A stretch of DNA of 64,000 bases from Myxococcales bacterium (GTDB lineage Bacteria > Myxococcota_A > Bradymonadia > UBA7976 > UBA1532): the NCBI GenBank assembly GCA_020633555.1, contig JACKDL010000029.1, forward strand, positions 1-64,000. Reading direction: 5' to 3'. The notes under the pieces were generated by a model. That model saw nothing but the letters and a program-made list of their open reading frames with translations, ran no database searches and had not been told where the DNA came from. Position numbers and translations under genes: made by a program. Positions 60,530 to 64,000 of this stretch are shown in pieces. Position 1 is the stretch's first letter, and each line of letters starts with the position of its first letter.

Positions 60530-62162
60530 GGGCGCGCGGCTGCTGCTCATCGACGACGGCGAGGCCTACGCCAAGGCCATCCGCAAGCGCCTGGGCGAGC
60601 ACACGCTGCTGGATCCGCTGGGCGATGCCGCCCACCGCCTGCCCGACGGCCCGGCGGCGCTGGACTGGCTGGCGGCCAACCCGGCCGCCGCCGACGTGGT
60701 GCTGCTGGACATGCGCTTCGACGTGCCCGCCGAGCGGCTGCTGCCCCTGCCCGAGGCCACCACCCTGCGCCGGCAGCGCCGCTTCCAGGGGGTGGCCATC
60801 CTGCGGGCCCTGCGCGAGCGCTGGCCAGGCCTGCCGGTGGTGGTGCTCACGGCGGTCGAGGATCTGGCGCTGGTGGACGCCGGCGACGAAGTGGCCGGCC
60901 TGTCGCTCACCTACGTGCTGGACTCCGACGACCTGGACACCCTGCGCATCCGCATCCAGACCGCGCTGATCGAGGCCCAGCGGGGCGGGGAAGAGGGGGC
61001 CATCCTCTGGGGCCGGGATCCGGCGATGACCGAGGTGCGCCGGCGCCTGCGGATGATGGCCCGTGGGCGGATGCCCGTGATCCTCGAGGGCGAGACGGGC
61101 ACGGGCAAGAGCTACCTGGCCGAGCGCCTGCTGCACGCCGCCAGCGGCCGCAAGGGCGCCTTCGTGGTGCTCGACCTGTCCACCGTGCCCACCGACCTCA
61201 TCCCCGCCCACCTGTTCGGGGCCCGTCGCGGGGCCTACACCGGGGCCGTGGCCGATCGGCAGGGCGTCTTCGAGCTGGCCGACGGCGGCACGCTGTTCAT
61301 CGACGAGATCCAGAACGTGCCGCTGGAGGTGCAGAAGCAGCTCTTGCTGGTGCTGCAGGACCGCAAGGTGCGCCCGCTGGGGGCCTCGAAGGAGGTGCCC
61401 GTGGACGTGAAGGTGGTGGCGGCCAGCAACGCGCCGCTGGCGCAGGCGGTGCGCGCCGGGCGCTTTCGGCCCGACCTGTACATGCGCCTTTCGCCGGCCA
61501 CCCGGGTGGTGCTGCCGCCGCTGCGCACCCGGCCCGAGGATCTGGCCTTTCTGGCCCAGCGCTTCGTGGGGCAGGCCCTGGCGGATCCCGACCTGGCGGA
61601 CCTGCGCGACGAGGTGGCTCGCGGGCTGGGGCTGGGCGGCGACGCCCCGGTGCACCTTCAGCTCGGCCGCGAGCCCGACGGGCAGGCCCGGGGCCTGCTG
61701 CTGATGGTGCCGGCGCCCGCCTGGAAGCGCCTGCTGCGCCACCCCTGGCCGGGCAACCTGCGCGAGCTGGCCATGGTGGTGCGCAACATCGTCACCTTCA
61801 CGCTGGTGGCGGCGGTGGAGGCCCTGTCCGCCGGCGCGCCGCTGCGCAGCAACCGCCTGCAGGTGGACGCGGGGCTCATCGACGAGCTGCTGGCCGGCGC
61901 CATGGTGCTGCCCGACCCGCCCGAAGCCGAGGAGGGCGACGATCCCGAGGCCTTCAAGGTGCGGGTGGAGCCCCAGCGCACCCTGAACGCCGTCTCGACC
62001 TCGGTGGAGCGGCAGTACTTCCTGGCGCTGTACCGGCAGGTGGACGGCGACTTCGGGGCCATGGCCGAGCGCCTGCTGGGGGACCGCGGCCGGGGCCGCG
62101 CCATCCGGCTGCGCCTGAACCAGCTCGGCCTGAAGGTGCGCGACCTGAAGGACGGCGGGTGA
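60522..62162 (+). CDS. Receiver plus AAA+ sigma-54-type activator (GAYTGA variant)
   Basis: 546 residues from ATG 60522. N-terminal receiver domain with acidic pair D11-D12 ('LLIDDGEAY') and phospho-Asp D63 ('VVLLDMRFD'), Thr in 'VVVLTAVEDL'; the conserved Lys that normally follows is missing ('LTYVLDSDDLD'). AAA+ core: Walker A 'GETGTGKS' (190-197), loop 'GAYTGA' (237-242, normally GAFTGA), Walker B 'GGTLFIDEIQN', 'VVAASNAPLAQAVRAGRFRP', 'DLYMRLS' and 'HPWPGNLRELAMVVRNIVTF'. The C-terminus has a Fis-like helix pattern ('GDFGAMAERLLGDRGRGRAI'), but Gly-Arg rich rather than a classic HTH. An insert (about 375-410) holds 'GLGGDAPVHLQLG'. It probably activates sigma-54 promoters. Confidence 0.88.
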   Translation: MAEGARLLLIDDGEAYAKAIRKRLGEHTLLDPLGDAAHRLPDGPAALDWLAANPAAADVVLLDMRFDVPAERLLPLPEATTLRRQRRFQGVAILRALRERWPGLPVVVLTAVEDLALVDAGDEVAGLSLTYVLDSDDLDTLRIRIQTALIEAQRGGEEGAILWGRDPAMTEVRRRLRMMARGRMPVILEGETGTGKSYLAERLLHAASGRKGAFVVLDLSTVPTDLIPAHLFGARRGAYTGAVADRQGVFELADGGTLFIDEIQNVPLEVQKQLLLVLQDRKVRPLGASKEVPVDVKVVAASNAPLAQAVRAGRFRPDLYMRLSPATRVVLPPLRTRPEDLAFLAQRFVGQALADPDLADLRDEVARGLGLGGDAPVHLQLGREPDGQARGLLLMVPAPAWKRLLRHPWPGNLRELAMVVRNIVTFTLVAAVEALSAGAPLRSNRLQVDAGLIDELLAGAMVLPDPPEAEEGDDPEAFKVRVEPQRTLNAVSTSVERQYFLALYRQVDGDFGAMAERLLGDRGRGRAIRLRLNQLGLKVRDLKDGG

Positions 62163-64000
62163 GGGCGCCCGCTCCCGTGCGCCGGTGGCTGTGCGCCGCG
62201 CTGTTGACCGCGCCGTGGGCGGCGTGGGCGCAGGACGCCGGGCCGCCCGCCGCCGACGGCGGTGAGCCCGATCCGGCCCGGGTGGCGCAGCTCGTGGCCA
62301 TGGCCGACGACGCCATCACCGGGCTGGCCCGCGAGCGCAACCTCGCGGGTCTGAAGGCGTTTCGTGCCAAGGACTTCCCCGCGGCGCTGCAGCTCTTCCG
62401 CGAAGCCCACGACCTGGCCCCCGGCGACCCCGAGATCACCAACAACCTGGGCTTCCTGTATCAGGCGCTGGGCAACCGGGCCGAGGCCGAGCGCTGGTAC
62501 CGCGAGACGCTCGACCGGGCCCCCCAGCGGGGCGTGGCGTGGCTGAACCTGGCGGATCTGCTGGCCGAGGGCGGGCAGCCCGAGGCGCTGGCTCAGGCCG
62601 CCGAGGCGCTCGTGCGCGCCCGCCAGATCCGGGGCAACGCCTGGAAGATCATCCGGCGGCAGGCGCGGGTGGCCACCGCCCGGGGCCTGTTGGCCGACGC
62701 CGAGCGCTTCTATCGCGAGGCGGGCGAAGCCGGCGACGAGGGCCTGGCACTCGAGATCGGCGACTTCTTCCGCGAGCAGGGCCGCACCGACGACGCCCTG
62801 GGCTGGTACCGCCGGGTGCAGGGCGATGGCCTGCTGGCCGAAGCCAGTCAGCGCATCCGCGCGGTGCAGGTGGACCTGCAGGCCCGCCGCTACGGCTGGA
62901 CGGCCCCCGACGCCGAGGTGCCGGCGGCGGCCCGGGCCCGGTTCGAGCGCGCGACGGCCGCCAGCAAGCAAGGGCAGGCCAAGGTGGCCGAGCGGCTGCT
63001 GCGCGAGGCCCTGGGCGAGGCCCCGCTGTTCGCCGAGGCCCACGGCGCGCTGGCCGAGCTGCTGGCGGCCCGCGGCGCCCATGACGAGGCCGAGCGCGCC
63101 TGGCTGCGGGCGCTGGTGCTCGACGGCGGGAACGCCGAGCTGCTGGCGGGGCTGGGGCGGTTCCTGGCCCAGCGCGAGCGCCCGGGTGAGGCTGCCTTCT
63201 TCCTGGGGCGCGCGGTGGCCCAGCGCCCCGACTGGCTGGCGCTGCAGCTCGACCTGGCCCTGGCGTGGCAGGCGGCCGGCGAGCTGCCGCGGGCGCTGCG
63301 CCGGGTGGAGCTGTACCTGGCCGCCCTGCCCGAGGACGCCCCGGCCGAGGCCGCCCGCGCCCTGCGGGCGACGCTGCGGGCCAGCCTGCCCGACGCCCCG
63401 GCCGATCCGCCCGAGCAGGACCCGACCCCCAGCGCCCTGGGCCAGGCCCTGGCGCGGGCCCGCGGCGCCCTGGCCGCCGGTGATCCCGGCAAGGCCATGG
63501 CGGCCCTGGAGGGGCTCGAGCACACCCCGGCGGTGCTGAACCTGCGCGGGCGCATCCTGCTGGCCACCGGTCGGCTGGCCGAGGCCGAGGCCGCCTTCGC
63601 CGAGAGCCTGGCGGCGGCACCGAAGCAGGCCGCCATCTGGGAGCAGCGGGCGCTGGTGGCCCGGGGCCGCGACCGCACCGCGGACGCCCGCGGCTGGCTG
63701 GAACGCGCCGAGGTCCTGGGCTCGCCCACCGCCGCGCTGCGTCTGGCCCGCCTGGACGCCGATCGCGGCGAGTCGCCCTGGCCCGACTGGATCGCCGATC
63801 TGGGGCGCTGGGGTCGGCTGGCCGCCGCCCGGGATCGACTGACGGCCTACCTGGCCGCGGGCGCCCCCGGGGGTGAGGCCGACGGCGCCCGGGCGCTGTT
63901 CGCCGAGCTGCGGCGGCGCCAGCGCGCGGCCTGGATCGCGCTGGGGGGCGGCGCGTTGGCGCTCCTGGGCTTGTTGGGGCTCGCCCTGCGGCGGGTCTGG
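62159..64000 (+). CDS. Secreted/membrane TPR protein (3' truncated)
   Basis: 614 residues visible; the frame is open at the last base. GTG 62159 overlaps the activator gene's stop (GTGA). Signal peptide 'WLCAALLTAPWAAWAQDA', then many TPR units ('FRAKDFPAALQLFREAHDLA', 'ITNNLGFLYQALGNRAEAER', 'EEAERAWLRALVLDGGNAEL'-like, 'LNLRGRILLATGRLAEAEAA'). Near the end of the window comes a membrane helix ('WIALGGGALALLGLLGLALR') followed by basic residues, so the TPR part is outside the cytoplasm and something follows inside. Together with the AAA+ activator and the small helical protein it forms one operon. Confidence 0.82.
   Translation, partial: MRAPAPVRRWLCAALLTAPWAAWAQDAGPPAADGGEPDPARVAQLVAMADDAITGLARERNLAGLKAFRAKDFPAALQLFREAHDLAPGDPEITNNLGFLYQALGNRAEAERWYRETLDRAPQRGVAWLNLADLLAEGGQPEALAQAAEALVRARQIRGNAWKIIRRQARVATARGLLADAERFYREAGEAGDEGLALEIGDFFREQGRTDDALGWYRRVQGDGLLAEASQRIRAVQVDLQARRYGWTAPDAEVPAAARARFERATAASKQGQAKVAERLLREALGEAPLFAEAHGALAELLAARGAHDEAERAWLRALVLDGGNAELLAGLGRFLAQRERPGEAAFFLGRAVAQRPDWLALQLDLALAWQAAGELPRALRRVELYLAALPEDAPAEAARALRATLRASLPDAPADPPEQDPTPSALGQALARARGALAAGDPGKAMAALEGLEHTPAVLNLRGRILLATGRLAEAEAAFAESLAAAPKQAAIWEQRALVARGRDRTADARGWLERAEVLGSPTAALRLARLDADRGESPWPDWIADLGRWGRLAAARDRLTAYLAAGAPGGEADGARALFAELRRRQRAAWIALGGGALALLGLLGLALRRVW

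Overview
The window is uniformly GC-rich and almost fully coding: no gap reaches 300 bases. Genes are packed into operons whose stops and starts overlap (ATGA, GTGA, TGATG, TAGTG). Several features point to a myxobacterium-like organism (Myxococcota). There are many lipoproteins with Asp/Gly/Pro-rich spacers, 'CDD' after the lipobox and Cys-rich 'C-x-G' modules. There is also a MYXO-CTERM-type tail, a GldFG-like ABC system, an AgmX/PglI-like C-terminal domain and a sigma-54-type activator. The genus cannot be told from the sequence.

Region 1 (1-11550, +) is the most unusual part. It is one translationally coupled operon. It encodes a BRCT plus HEAT-like protein (5' end outside the window), a very large beta-propeller plus HEAT/ARM protein broken by two apparent single-base frameshifts, and a winged-helix/SWIM-like/WGR protein whose SWIM zinc ligands are gone. 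These are followed by a reverse transcriptase with the retron hallmarks (NAxxH, YADD, VTG) and a short-chain dehydrogenase. ARM plus WH-SWIM plus RT is the composition I recall for the poorly characterised 'type XIII' retrons, so this is a candidate retron-type defence system. There is no intergenic room for the usual msr-msd RNA.

Region 2 (11557-15830, -) holds a helical lipoprotein, a GAF-domain protein coupled to a tRNA-dihydrouridine synthase, and a Cys-rich lipoprotein. Region 3 (15925-23050) has a tandem-duplicated DsbA/HCCA-isomerase protein, a DegT-type aminotransferase, a Tex-like S1 protein with a strong terminator-like hairpin, myo-inositol-phosphate synthase with a small membrane protein, and a secreted barrel-like protein. 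Region 4 (23070-30210, -) has a GluQ-type synthetase coupled to a pseudokinase, then a gliding-type ABC operon: ATPase, fused permease-GldG, DUF4340 protein.

Region 5 (30457-36025, +) encodes an 18-repeat Asp-rich calcium-binding-type lipoprotein and an Asp-box propeller protein. Region 6 (36136-41741, +) is a MoxR / DUF58 / transglutaminase operon led by an IF2N-coiled-coil protein. Region 7 (41725-45833, -) has cysteine synthase, a membrane-anchored unknown, an extensin-type peptidase-like lipoprotein and a Lys/Ala/Pro-rich nucleoid-type protein. Region 8 (46093-52268) has a DUF47-PiT phosphate pair, a SpoIID-type lipoprotein, an AI-2E family permease with an HtrA protease, and a cNMP-fold protein. 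Region 9 (52260-60080) holds a three-gene minus operon (AgmX-tail lipoprotein, ExbD-like lipoprotein, Rsm22-like methyltransferase), a pseudouridine synthase-methyltransferase fusion with neighbours, and a Cys-rich lipoprotein with an epoxide-hydrolase-like enzyme. Region 10 (60155-64000, +) is an operon of a small protein, a GAYTGA-type AAA+ response regulator and a TPR membrane protein running off the window.

I saw no tRNA, rRNA, CRISPR array or insertion sequence.
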